A stretch of 64,000 bases of DNA from Planococcus ruber. GTDB taxonomy: Bacteria > Bacillota > Bacilli > Bacillales_A > Planococcaceae. Of the stretch, positions 26,313-34,396 are shown one piece after another (position 1 is the first letter of the stretch; every line of letters starts with the position of its first letter). The notes under the pieces are model-generated. The model was given only the letters and a program-made list of their open reading frames with translations, was not told the origin of the DNA and made no database searches. Location of the stretch: NCBI RefSeq assembly GCF_022819085.1, contig NZ_JALHAG010000011.1, positions 248,001 through 312,000 on the forward strand, read 5' to 3'. The position numbers and the translations under genes were made by a program.

Positions 26313-26355
26313 AACGATACAAGTTTGATTAAGTAATTCAAGAGGGGGAAGCACC

Positions 26356-27117
26356 ATGACTTCTACAAAACTAGAACCAAAAGTTTTTTCAGTATTAAAA
26401 GACAAGATACAAATGATTGAATCCGATGAAGGGGCCATCTATCTGGTGGGACCGATCCGCCTGCCGGTTAACTTATATGAAGAAACCGTTATCTTCCAGT
26501 GGTATTGCTGGTTAAAGCACGATGAAGTGACAAATGATTATGAGAGCATCATTGAAAAACTGTCTTCTTCCAATCTCGCTGAATACCAGCAATCAAGCGT
26601 ACTGGTCTACGGCGATTTCGAAAACAGTGAAGACGCATTGATCCGCATGCATTCGATTTGCCATACCGGCGATATTTTCGGAAGCAAGCGCTGTGATTGC
26701 GGCTTCCAGTTAAAGCAGTCCATGAAGCGAATTGTCGACCACGGTTCTGGCGCCTTGTTCTATTTGGCCAATCATGAGGGCCGCGGCATCGGCCTCTTCA
26801 GCAAAGCGATGGCTTATGTCTTGCAAGAAAACGGCTATGATACCGTCGAAGCCAATGAAAGCCTGGGCTTTGTAGATGATTCACGGAATTACGAAGACGC
26901 AATTGCTGTCTTAAAAACGCTTCGGTCAAAACCGGTTACGCTGCTGACCAATAATCCGAAAAAGATTCATGCACTTGAAAACGCCGGATTGCCGTTAGCT
27001 GGGCGCACTGCACTTTGGGGCGATAAATCAGAATACAACTCCAAATACTTGCAGACAAAAATCAATCGGTCCGGCCATTTAAGAGAAGAGGAGGCCCCTG
27101 TTCATGCCAAACCATGA
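26356..27117 (+). CDS. ribA: GTP cyclohydrolase II (RibA) without DHBP synthase domain
   Basis: 253 residues. Zinc-binding Cys in ICHTGDIFGSKRCDCGFQL (about residues 101-118), the TVEANESLGF and DSRNY segments (catalytic Arg) and LLTNNPKKI mark GTP cyclohydrolase II, which opens GTP to start flavin synthesis. Unlike the usual Bacillales RibBA fusion it lacks the DHBP synthase half; about 80 N-terminal residues are of unclear fold. The nucleotide-loop signature reads YLANHEGRGIGL, with Ala where most RibA proteins have Arg (YxRxxEGR). Start ATG has AGGGGG upstream. It overlaps ribD by 14 bases. Confidence 0.88.
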   Translation: MTSTKLEPKVFSVLKDKIQMIESDEGAIYLVGPIRLPVNLYEETVIFQWYCWLKHDEVTNDYESIIEKLSSSNLAEYQQSSVLVYGDFENSEDALIRMHSICHTGDIFGSKRCDCGFQLKQSMKRIVDHGSGALFYLANHEGRGIGLFSKAMAYVLQENGYDTVEANESLGFVDDSRNYEDAIAVLKTLRSKPVTLLTNNPKKIHALENAGLPLAGRTALWGDKSEYNSKYLQTKINRSGHLREEEAPVHAKP

Positions 27118-28195
27118 ATTCTATATGGATTTAGCACTGAATAATGCACGTTCGATGCGAGGCCAGACCTACCCGAATCCGCTCGTCGGATCTGTCATTG
27201 TCAATAATGGGCGCATCATCGGTGTTGGCGCACATCTTAAAGCCGGCGAACCGCATGCGGAAATCCATGCCCTGCGGATGGCTGGCGAAGCCGCAAAAGG
27301 CGGCACCATTTATGTCACGCTGGAACCTTGTTCGCACCACGGCCGTACCGGACCCTGCGCAGAAGCGATCATCAACGCCGGCTTGAAAAAAGCCGTGGTT
27401 GCCACATTGGATCCCAATCCTGTCGTGTCCGGGAACGGGGTAAAAATGCTGGAAGATGCAGGCATCGAAGTGGTCGTTGGCATACGCGAGGAAGAGTCCC
27501 GCAAAATGAACGAAGTCTTTAATAAATTCATCGTGGATCAGCGCCCGTTCGTCATTTTAAAGGCCGCTTCTACGTTAGACGGAAAAATTGCTACGCATCA
27601 ACTCGACAGCAAATGGATCACTTCCGAAGAAGCGCGTTATGACGTACATAAATTGCGCAGCGAAAACCAGGCGATTCTTGTCGGAGTCGGCACGGTCATT
27701 GAAGATGATCCCGAATTGACTGCGCGCATTCCGAATGGCCGCAATCCTTTGCGCATTGTTTTGGACTCCAAACTGCGCATTCCGCTAGAAGCAAAGCTTG
27801 TCACCGATTCTTTGGCCGATACGTGGATTTTCACGGCACAACAAGCGGATGTAAATAAAAAACGGCAGCTAGAAGAACGCAGCATCCGCGTTTTTGAAAC
27901 AAGCGGCGAAACGAAAGTCGATATTCAAGACGTCTTGCGGATTCTCGGTGAGCATTCGGTTTCCTCGCTGTTCATCGAAGGCGGCGGCACAGTCAATGCT
28001 TCCTTTTTAGAACAGGGATTGATCGACAAAGTAGTGTTGTACTTTGCCCCTAAATTAGTCGGCGGCAAAAACGCCCCGACGTTTTTGGAAGGAAGCGGTT
28101 TTGACTTGATGAAAGATGCCATCGACTTGGAAGAAGGCGAATTCACGAAAGTCGGCAAAGATTTTAAATTTACAGCTTATCCAGTGAGGAGATAA
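27104..28195 (+). CDS. ribD: Bifunctional riboflavin deaminase/reductase
   Basis: 363 residues. The N-terminal deaminase domain has HAEIHAL (zinc His, catalytic Glu) and PCSHHGRTGPC (zinc Cys pair); the C-terminal reductase domain begins near residue 145 (PFVILKAASTLDGKIAT) and contains FIEGGGTVNASFL. It catalyses steps two and three of riboflavin synthesis, NADPH-dependent. Start ATG 27104 follows GAGGAGG inside the end of ribA, so translation is coupled. No ribE or ribH lies nearby, so this pair is a partial pathway or an extra copy. Confidence 0.95.
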   Translation: MPNHEFYMDLALNNARSMRGQTYPNPLVGSVIVNNGRIIGVGAHLKAGEPHAEIHALRMAGEAAKGGTIYVTLEPCSHHGRTGPCAEAIINAGLKKAVVATLDPNPVVSGNGVKMLEDAGIEVVVGIREEESRKMNEVFNKFIVDQRPFVILKAASTLDGKIATHQLDSKWITSEEARYDVHKLRSENQAILVGVGTVIEDDPELTARIPNGRNPLRIVLDSKLRIPLEAKLVTDSLADTWIFTAQQADVNKKRQLEERSIRVFETSGETKVDIQDVLRILGEHSVSSLFIEGGGTVNASFLEQGLIDKVVLYFAPKLVGGKNAPTFLEGSGFDLMKDAIDLEEGEFTKVGKDFKFTAYPVRR

Positions 28196-28199
28196 AGAA

Positions 28200-28772
28200 A
28201 TGAAATTCGGATTCGATATTGATGATACTTTAATCGATTTGCGCGGCTATGCATTCCAGCTCTATCAACAGAAATTAGGGCGTGAAGTCGGCCGGGAATT
28301 GTTCGACCAGCTGAACCGCGTGGAAATTCATGAATTGTTTGATTTGAGTGATGAAGAAGGCAGCAAAATGTGGAATAGTTCACTTGAAGAACTGTATTAC
28401 GCGGACTGCCCGGTTTATCCAGGAGCCGTGGAAATTTTGCAGCAGCTGGACCGGGAAGGCCATGAAATCTTCTATATTACAGCACGTGGCGCCGCACACG
28501 GCGAAGGAACGAAAAACTGGCTGAAAAGCCAAGGCTTTCCTGTGAAAGACGGCCATTTCTACTGCGGCATGAAAGATCAGGAGAAATTTGAAATCATCCA
28601 GAATCTTGAGTTGGATTATTATTTCGACGACAAGCCTGCGGTGATCGATACCTTGTCCGGGGACTCTTTAAATGTCATCATTCGCGACCAATCATACAAT
28701 CGGCATGTGGAAGGGCTCCGCTTAACCGATTGGTCGGAGTTTTATCATCTTGTCAAAAGCAAAACAAGCTAA
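28200..28772 (+). CDS. HAD-family phosphatase/nucleotidase
   Basis: 190 residues. HAD motif I is FDIDDTLID at the N-terminus, motif II Thr in YITARG (about residue 96), motif III Lys in MKDQEKFE and motif IV DYYFDDKPAVID. It resembles the NT5C/YqfW group of 5'-nucleotidase-like phosphatases. It starts 5 bases after ribD with GAGGAG overlapping the ribD stop, so it is co-transcribed. That makes it a candidate for the pyrimidine-phosphate dephosphorylation step of flavin synthesis, which is carried out by HAD enzymes in Bacillus; this role is inference. Confidence 0.88.
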   Translation: MKFGFDIDDTLIDLRGYAFQLYQQKLGREVGRELFDQLNRVEIHELFDLSDEEGSKMWNSSLEELYYADCPVYPGAVEILQQLDREGHEIFYITARGAAHGEGTKNWLKSQGFPVKDGHFYCGMKDQEKFEIIQNLELDYYFDDKPAVIDTLSGDSLNVIIRDQSYNRHVEGLRLTDWSEFYHLVKSKTS

Positions 28773-28776
28773 AAAA

Positions 28777-28803
28777 GCTGGCCATTGAATTTTGATGGCC
28801 AGC
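28777..28803. terminator. Bidirectional terminator after the rib operon
   Basis: GCTGGCCAT/ATGGCCAGC perfect 9-bp stem with A and T runs on both sides, between convergent genes. Confidence 0.9.
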
Positions 28804-28817
28804 CTTTTCTTTATTCA

Positions 28818-29183
28818 TTAGACCAAGTCTTCTTCACTCATCCCACTGGCGCCAAATGCATCGTCCAGTAAATCAAAGCGTGCTATTTGCGTGACTTTGC
28901 CCTCTTTTACTAAAAAAAAGGAATAGAGAATGACTTCTCCGTTCTCATTTTCCCAAGAAGCTTTTTGTTCGTAAATCACTTTTTCATCTCTGATGTAGCG
29001 AGAGAGCGTCTGCAATTGAATGCCCGAGTTTTCCACCCATTGCGCAAGCATATCGTGCCCCGCAGCCGTTCCTCTTGGCCCGCTGATTTCGACATTCGTT
29101 GCTGAAAGTTTCAGCACCCCTTCAATATCTTTCGCATTCACCCGGTCTGTCCATTGGTCGGCAATTTCGATCACTGCGTTCAT
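28818..29183 (-). CDS. NTF2-like/SnoaL-type small protein
   Basis: 121 residues. The pattern ADQWTDRVNAKDIEGVLKLSATNVEISGPRGTAAGHD is the usual start of an NTF2-like (SnoaL_2) cone fold; the strand-rich C-terminal half fits. Proteins of this fold are enzymes, ligand binders or have no known role, and no substrate can be named. A ribosome binding site (GGGAG) precedes the ATG. It is a single-gene unit. Confidence 0.75.
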   Translation of the reverse strand: MNAVIEIADQWTDRVNAKDIEGVLKLSATNVEISGPRGTAAGHDMLAQWVENSGIQLQTLSRYIRDEKVIYEQKASWENENGEVILYSFFLVKEGKVTQIARFDLLDDAFGASGMSEEDLV

Positions 29184-29346
29184 CTGGCATGGCTCCCTTC
29201 CTCAGGCAATTTTCAACCATCATTCAGGCAAAGCAATCTGCGAACTGCTCACCTTCCACTCGCCCACCCTTTTCTAAATTTTAGCACAAATTCTGTTTTT
29301 CATCATCGACAAATGCTGTTTTCTAAGAGGTTTCGGCTGTAAAAAA

Positions 29347-29370
29347 AGAAGCGGCTTCTTCGCCGCTTCT
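29347..29370 (-). terminator. Terminator of the 99-residue protein gene
   Basis: AGAAGCGGC/GCCGCTTCT stem overlapping the stop codon by one base, followed by seven T on the minus strand. Confidence 0.88.
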
Positions 29371-29669
29371 CAGTAATTTTCATTTTTTATTTTTTTGAAG
29401 GTCCGGACAAACTTTATCGGATTCTCAAAAACTTTATACGTGACAACTCCTCTATGGGTATGCAAATAAAGGAGATTGGCTTCTTCTGAAAATGATTTAT
29501 AGGAAATATCCCAAACATTGTCCAAGCTGAATTTTGTAGTTGAAGCGACGAGGTGATCTTCAAAAAGATGGATGGTGTATTCCGATTGGGTGATTTTCAT
29601 TTCCCCCGCTTCAATGGACCGTTCGGTGTCGATATACGTAATGGTCGATAAAACATTCGATTGATCCAT
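29370..29669 (-). CDS. Hypothetical protein, 99 residues
   Basis: MDQSNVLSTITYIDTERSIE... is a small, strand-rich soluble protein; the segment DNVWDISYKSFSEEANLLYLH and the C-terminal KFVRTFKKIK loosely recall small bacterial PH-like domains, but I do not assign a family. Start: ATG 29669 follows AGGAGG by 9 bases; upstream in-frame codons to 29981 run through an intergenic hairpin and into the next gene and are rejected. Confidence 0.65.
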   Translation of the reverse strand: MDQSNVLSTITYIDTERSIEAGEMKITQSEYTIHLFEDHLVASTTKFSLDNVWDISYKSFSEEANLLYLHTHRGVVTYKVFENPIKFVRTFKKIKNENY

Positions 29670-29897
29670 TTCGGCTCGCCTCCTAGCATTCTGTACGGAA
29701 AGTTTACCGCATAACGCCAGGTTTACGCAAAAGATTCGGTTGAAAAGCACACAAGCTTTGAACCAATCACTTATCCGCAATTTCAATCTCAAATTTTTCC
29801 TCGCTCTCTTGCCTTTTTGCTGCCTTGAAGTCCCTTCGGATTTTCCTCTGACGTTCCACAGCCTGGTATCAGCATAAGCAAAGCTAGATAGACGGTT

Positions 29898-29941
29898 ATT
29901 CTCTCCAGTCTTGCTTCTTACGCAGCAAGACTGGAGAGAAT
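29898..29941. repeat. Perfect 18-bp hairpin downstream of the FAD oxidoreductase
   Basis: Arms ATTCTCTCCAGTCTTGCT (29898-29915) and its exact complement (29924-29941) with an 8-base loop. Neither side carries a proper T run, so it is not a standard terminator; it may stabilise a 3' end or mark a mobile remnant. The rest of 29670-29958 holds nothing I can name. Confidence 0.8.
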
Positions 29942-29958
29942 AGGGAAACGTTACAAGT

Positions 29959-30867
29959 TCATTCACTGTCGAAATATTCATTGGTTAAATCGCCATTAAC
30001 CCCGATCGCTGCAGCGCTCCCTTCACCTGCCGCAATCACCAATTGGGAAGGCACGATGAGCGATGCATCTCCTGCCGCATAGACATTCCAAACATTCGTG
30101 CGTCCATAGCCATCCGTCAAAATGCCGCCATATTCATTTTGCTTGCACCCTAGTTCTTTGGCAAAATTTGTGGCATGGGTCCAAAGCGGTGTAACAAACC
30201 CTCCTGTACGGTCAATGAGCGTGCCGTCTTCAAGCCTCACGCTGCGTAATTGTCCATTTTCGCCTTCCAGGCCATCAATCATCTCTTCCCTTACTTTGAT
30301 GCCTTTGGCAATCAGCTTATCCTTTTCATCCAGGTCAAGCCGCCCTTCTCCATTTGTAAAAACCACCAAATCCTTGCTCCACGTATAGACTTTTTTAGCC
30401 AATTCAAAAACACTCTTATCCGCAATGACTGCGAGCGGCTGGTCCTTCAATTCCCAGCCATCGCAATACGGGCAGCTAAAGAGGCTCGTGCCATAGAATT
30501 TCTCTATGTCCGGAATATTCGGAAGCTGTTCTTTCAATCCGGTGGCCAGGATAATCTTGATGCTATGAAAAGTCTCGCCTTCTTCCGTCGTCAATTCATA
30601 GTGGGTTTCCGTCACACGCTTGATTTCTTTGATCCGGCTGTTTTTCAATTTCACCGAATCGTATTTGGCAATGTCTTGGCGACCCAGTTTCTTAAATTCT
30701 TCCGGGCAGATGCCGTCGCGTGTAATAAAGCCGTGCGATTCACGGGTAACCAGATTCCGGCCGTCGTCATCATCGAATAAAAGGGTATTTCTGCGAGACC
30801 GTCCAAGAACCAACGCTGCATTTAGCCCAGCAGGTCCGCCTCCAATAATTGCGCAATCATATATCAT
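29959..30867 (-). CDS. Thioredoxin reductase-like FAD/NAD(P) oxidoreductase
   Basis: 302 residues. FAD motif CAIIGGGPAGLNAALVLGR at the N-terminus, redox CxxC in LFSCPYCDGWE (about residues 133-138) and VYAAGDAS near the C-terminus. The NADPH motif expected in the second domain (GxGxxA) is degraded to VIADKSVFELA. This resembles stand-alone TrxB-like proteins such as YfiT/bacillithiol-disulfide reductase relatives rather than true TrxB. Start: ATG 30867 has AAAGGA eight bases upstream, better than the ATG six bases earlier. Substrate unknown. Confidence 0.88.
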   Translation of the reverse strand: MIYDCAIIGGGPAGLNAALVLGRSRRNTLLFDDDDGRNLVTRESHGFITRDGICPEEFKKLGRQDIAKYDSVKLKNSRIKEIKRVTETHYELTTEEGETFHSIKIILATGLKEQLPNIPDIEKFYGTSLFSCPYCDGWELKDQPLAVIADKSVFELAKKVYTWSKDLVVFTNGEGRLDLDEKDKLIAKGIKVREEMIDGLEGENGQLRSVRLEDGTLIDRTGGFVTPLWTHATNFAKELGCKQNEYGGILTDGYGRTNVWNVYAAGDASLIVPSQLVIAAGEGSAAAIGVNGDLTNEYFDSE

Positions 30868-30966
30868 GCCATCCATCCTTTGCAAGTCAGTTTAATCATA
30901 GAGTTTCCCCCTTAGCTAAGCCGATAAACAAAGGATGGCTGCTTTATCCGGACCATATAAAAACCG

Positions 30967-30988
30967 CTCCCAAAACAGAAGCGGCGAT
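30967..30988 (-). terminator. hisC terminator
   Basis: CCGCTTC/GGAGCGG stem (one G-U) followed by TTTTTAT on the minus strand, just after the hisC stop. Confidence 0.82.
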
Positions 30989-30996
30989 TTCTAGAT

Positions 30997-32106
30997 TTAT
31001 ATTTGTTTAGCTAATAAGCCCCTCAAGACTTCAATGAAGAATTCGTTTTCTTCTTTTGTTCCCACTGAAACACGGATGTACTCCGGCAAGCCCCATGTTT
31101 TTCCGTATCGGACAATGACGCCATTGGCCATCAATTCCTTGTAGAGCGTTTCTCCGTTAGGACCTACATTCACCAAAACAAAGTTCGCCATACTTGGCGT
31201 ATATGCCAATCCTAATTCATCAAACGCTTGGTAAAGCTGTTTGCGCCCTGCTTGATTGGCTGTTTGGGAGGCTTCCACATGTGCTTTGTCTGAAATCGCT
31301 GCCGTAGCTGCGATTTGGGCCAGTGTGTTGACGTTAAACGGCTCTTTCACTTTTAGGATGGATTGCACAATCGCTTCCGGTGCAATTCCGAAGCCGACCC
31401 GTACCCCGGCAATGCCGTAGATTTTAGAGAATGTCTGCAGGGCAACCACTGGATAGCCTGCATTGATATACTCGATGCCGTCTGTGTAATCTGCAGCTTC
31501 CGCAAAGTGGCTGTAAGCTGCATCGATGACAACGAGCACGTCTTTAACGGCATTCAGCAGTTTTTCGATGTCCGCTTTTTGCATATACGTTCCTGTCGGG
31601 TTATTCGGCGAACAAATATAGATGATTTTCGTTTTTTCAGTTACAGCAGCGATCAATGCATCCACATCGTATTCGAAACCGGCAGCAAATGGCACCGGCA
31701 CAACAGCTGCTCCCATAATATGTGCGCCGAAATCGTATTCGCTGAAGGAAGGCGATGGCACGATAATTTCATCCCCTTGTTCAAGAAACGCTTCCGAAAT
31801 CAACGTGATCAATTCATCTGCGCCATTCGTAGTGATGACTTGCGACGGAGCCACCTCGTAGCGGGCTGCAATGGCCCCCTTCAAAGCGGTTGCATCCGCA
31901 TCCGGATAGCGGTTCAATTCAGCCAACCCCGTTTGGATGGCTTCTACAGCTTTCGGAGACGGTCCAAGCGGATTTTCGTTTGAAGCCAATTTGATCACAC
32001 GATCCAATCCCAACTCTTTCTGGACTTCCCAAATCGGTTTTCCTGGAGAGTAAGGTTGAATCGTCTCTAAAGTTTTGCGCGCTTTAATTGTAACGGGGTT
32101 TGTCAT
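30997..32106 (-). CDS. hisC: Histidinol-phosphate aminotransferase
   Basis: 369 residues, fold-type I PLP enzyme. KLASNENPLGPSPKA (N-terminal substrate loop), SPNNPTGTYM, DAAYSHFA and the PLP lysine motif TFSKIYGIAGVRVG (Lys about residue 230) match HisC. It transaminates imidazole-acetol phosphate in histidine synthesis and in Bacillales also serves aromatic amino acids. No other his genes are adjacent; in Bacillus hisC sits with trp and aro genes, and trpEG lies 5 kb away here. Start ATG has TTGGAGGAA upstream. Confidence 0.96.
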   Translation of the reverse strand: MTNPVTIKARKTLETIQPYSPGKPIWEVQKELGLDRVIKLASNENPLGPSPKAVEAIQTGLAELNRYPDADATALKGAIAARYEVAPSQVITTNGADELITLISEAFLEQGDEIIVPSPSFSEYDFGAHIMGAAVVPVPFAAGFEYDVDALIAAVTEKTKIIYICSPNNPTGTYMQKADIEKLLNAVKDVLVVIDAAYSHFAEAADYTDGIEYINAGYPVVALQTFSKIYGIAGVRVGFGIAPEAIVQSILKVKEPFNVNTLAQIAATAAISDKAHVEASQTANQAGRKQLYQAFDELGLAYTPSMANFVLVNVGPNGETLYKELMANGVIVRYGKTWGLPEYIRVSVGTKEENEFFIEVLRGLLAKQI

Positions 32107-32154
32107 ATCGATTCCTCCAACATTTTTATGTATGTTTATTTGTATATAGCTATA

Positions 32155-32182
32155 ATTATACCACTGGCGCTCGGCAAATCAA
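32155..32182 (-). promoter_or_regulatory. hisC promoter
   Basis: On the minus strand TTGATT, 16 bases, TATAAT, with TGG before the -10 box (extended). The leader of about 45 bases has no attenuator structure that I can see. Confidence 0.72.
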
Positions 32183-32197
32183 TGCAGCTCTCTTGCT

Positions 32198-33082
32198 TCA
32201 TATCCGTTGATATTTGGTTCGATGATTGACGAGGTAAATACTCAAAACGATCAATATCAAACCAATTGCCAAGGTAGCGGTTACGGCTTCATGCAAAAAG
32301 ACTGTGCCTGTCAGCACCGCAATCAAAGGCACTAAAAAAGTGAATGCTGCGACTTTGCTTGCTTCTCCGTTATTCATCAAGTGGAAATAGATAACAAAAG
32401 CAATCGGGATGCCGAATGTCGAACCAAAGCCGAGTCCGAAGAGATAGGTAGTATTCCAAGTAATATCCGCCCAATTTTCTATAAAGCTTCCGGCAACGAC
32501 CAAAACGGTGCCGCCAATGATGAATTGCAGAGCGACCATCCACATTGAATCCACCTGCGAACTGACTTTTTTTACATAAATAACACCCAGTGCCCAGCTA
32601 AGCGCTGCAAACAGGCCGAGGATAATGCCGGTTACGGACAAAGTTCCGGAAAAACTGTCCGCACTGATGACCAAGATGCCGAGGAATCCCAGCAGTAGGC
32701 CCGTTATTTTGAAAGCGGTCATTTTCTCCCCCAACCAAATCCAGGCAAAAATGCCGATCAGCACCGGCTGGAAATAAACAAGGACTGAAAACAATCCACC
32801 CGGCAGGTAGTTAAGGCCTGCTGTCTGCAAGCCATAAAATAGAACGGCATTCAACAAAGCGGAGATGGCATAGGATGTCCAGTTTTCCCGCCACTTAATG
32901 CGTTTCCAGACCGGCAGCAAGACCAGCGCCAATAACAATCCGCCAATCAGTGACCGGGCGCCGGCAAAAAGGATCGGCGGCGTATAATCGAGCGCTGCCT
33001 TATAAATGGACCAACTGATTCCCCAGATAAATACCAATAGAACCAGCAGGCCGGTTGCCCGATTTGCGTATTTTCCCATCAT
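32198..33082 (-). CDS. EamA/DMT-family transporter
   Basis: 294 residues with ten hydrophobic segments in two five-helix EamA repeats (residues about 10-140 and 150-285). Family marks: WGISWSIYKAAL in helix 1, FAGARSLIGG, and the second-repeat ALSWALGVIYVKK. Drug/metabolite exporters of this family move amino acids or small metabolites; the substrate is unknown. Two adjacent ATGs (33082, 33079) follow GGAGG; the second has the better spacing. The hisC promoter lies in the 91 bases behind it. Confidence 0.92.
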   Translation of the reverse strand: MMGKYANRATGLLVLLVFIWGISWSIYKAALDYTPPILFAGARSLIGGLLLALVLLPVWKRIKWRENWTSYAISALLNAVLFYGLQTAGLNYLPGGLFSVLVYFQPVLIGIFAWIWLGEKMTAFKITGLLLGFLGILVISADSFSGTLSVTGIILGLFAALSWALGVIYVKKVSSQVDSMWMVALQFIIGGTVLVVAGSFIENWADITWNTTYLFGLGFGSTFGIPIAFVIYFHLMNNGEASKVAAFTFLVPLIAVLTGTVFLHEAVTATLAIGLILIVLSIYLVNHRTKYQRI

Positions 33083-33222
33083 GCAGCCTCCAGTAGCCAG
33101 TTTGCCTTTATCGTTCTATTGTACAGAATAATGGCATTATTGGCACGAGGCAAGGGTACTATTTGTGTCCAGCGTGCAAATGTGTTTTACTGTAACGAGA
33201 CAAACATAGAGGAGATTTTCAA

Positions 33223-33951
33223 ATGATTAAAAAAATGAAATTTGCATTAGCCCCATTTCTTTTATTGTTAACATTGGGAGCATGCTCAGATAATGAAGAC
33301 GCACAGCCAAAAGAAGAAGATGCTGCAAAATCTGCCGAAGAGGCGACTGAAGAACAGCAGACCGAACTGGATCTTCCCGCTGAAGAAGATGTAGTGGTTG
33401 TCGTTAACGAAGAAGAAATCTTAGGAAATGTCTATAATAGCGTCGCGCGCCAATTGGAGACGACACTGGCGGCCGACGGCAAAAAAGCGTCAGATCCGGA
33501 AAATGCAGAATTGGTGAAAGAGCAGGCGATCACTGTTATCGTCGGCAATAAACTGATCTTGCAGGATGCGGAAGAAAAAGGCTATAAAGCGGAAGACGCC
33601 GCAGTTGAAGAACGCCTCGAATCATTGAAAGGCCAATTCGAAGACGAAGAGGCAATGAACAAAGCTTTGGAAAGAACCGGTTTTACCCTCGAGGACATGG
33701 AAAGCCAGCTGCGCGATCAGATCGTCTATGAACAATACGTAGCGGAAGAAGTAAAAGCAGCGGAAGTGACGGATGAAGAAGTGAAAGAAGCATACGACGG
33801 CTTCGCTTCCTCTTCGGAACAAGAAGCTCCGGCCTACGAAGAAATGGAGCCGACCATCCGCCAGTCGCTCGAACAGCAGAACACACAGCAAGCGGTCTAT
33901 GACCGGATTGAAGAGTTAAAAGCAAAAGCTGAAATTGACGTGAAAATCTAA
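33223..33951 (+). CDS. SurA-N-like lipoprotein
   Basis: 242 residues. A signal peptide with lipobox LTLGAC (Cys about residue 21) directs it to the outer face of the membrane. After an acidic linker (residues 25-60), a helical domain with VVNEEEILGNVYNSVARQLE and EQAITVIVGNKLILQDAEEKG is a SurA N-terminal chaperone domain; no parvulin PPIase domain is seen, unlike PrsA. It is probably an extracellular chaperone or foldase helper. The ribosome binding site is GAGGAG. It is monocistronic, ended by a perfect hairpin. Confidence 0.88.
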   Translation: MIKKMKFALAPFLLLLTLGACSDNEDAQPKEEDAAKSAEEATEEQQTELDLPAEEDVVVVVNEEEILGNVYNSVARQLETTLAADGKKASDPENAELVKEQAITVIVGNKLILQDAEEKGYKAEDAAVEERLESLKGQFEDEEAMNKALERTGFTLEDMESQLRDQIVYEQYVAEEVKAAEVTDEEVKEAYDGFASSSEQEAPAYEEMEPTIRQSLEQQNTQQAVYDRIEELKAKAEIDVKI

Positions 33952-33990
33952 AACAAAACCCTCCAGTTCTGAACTGGAGGGTTTTGTTTT
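33952..33990. terminator. Bidirectional terminator after the lipoprotein gene
   Basis: AAAACAAAACCCTCCAGTTC and its exact complement form a 19-20-bp stem directly after the stop; it also ends the convergent DUF6509-like gene. Confidence 0.94.
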
Positions 33991-34268
33991 TACAGTTTTC
34001 CTTGGCAATAAGCCAGAACTTCCGCTTCTTCGTCTTCTTCAAGAGCGAATTCCAATACATTCCGGCTCAATTTGTCTATAAAATTGTAAAAGGCAATGCG
34101 TGTTTCTTCCCCTTCTACCGCGAGAATGACGCGAAGCTCCAAGCCGCCTTCTGTGTACAATTCATCATCTTCATCGACTTCCACATCAAGCAAGAATTCG
34201 TAGCGCTCTCCCTCGATAATGCCTGTCGGATCTTTTATTTGAGAAATGCTGTAGTTTGTAATTTCCAT
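33990..34268 (-). CDS. DUF6509-like small protein
   Basis: 92 residues, acidic (MEITNYSISQIKDPTGIIEG...). The opening IxxYSxxxIKDPxGIIxGxRYEFxLDVEVDEDDEL fits my memory of the uncharacterised Bacillales family DUF6509; the assignment is tentative. It is soluble with no catalytic motif seen. Ribosome binding site GGAGGTG precedes the ATG. Function unknown. Confidence 0.7.
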   Translation of the reverse strand: MEITNYSISQIKDPTGIIEGERYEFLLDVEVDEDDELYTEGGLELRVILAVEGEETRIAFYNFIDKLSRNVLEFALEEDEEAEVLAYCQGKL

Positions 34269-34332
34269 GTTAACACCTCCGTTCTTTTATTCTAGCCTTT
34301 ATACAGGCATTTGGATAGCCTTTCATCCATCT

Positions 34333-34357
34333 GTTTAAATCGAATAGCAACGGGAAT
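34333..34357 (+). promoter_or_regulatory. SigB-like promoter of the YhfK-like gene
   Basis: GTTTAA, 13 bases, GGGAAT. The -35 element is a perfect match to the SigB consensus; the -10 differs at one base. It lies 40 bases upstream of the ATG. Confidence 0.75.
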
Positions 34358-34396
34358 ACAGGTACAACCGAAACAAATAAAGGAGTGGAATAGTAG

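Noticed and set aside
26215-26355. Possible FMN riboswitch upstream of ribA
   Set aside because: None of the conserved RFN segments (such as AGGG-TGAAATTC or GACCGGCGGT) is present and the leader is too short.
29670-29981. N-terminal extension of the 99-residue protein
   Set aside because: It contains an 18-bp hairpin and overlaps the end of the upstream gene; ATG 29669 has a strong AGGAGG site.
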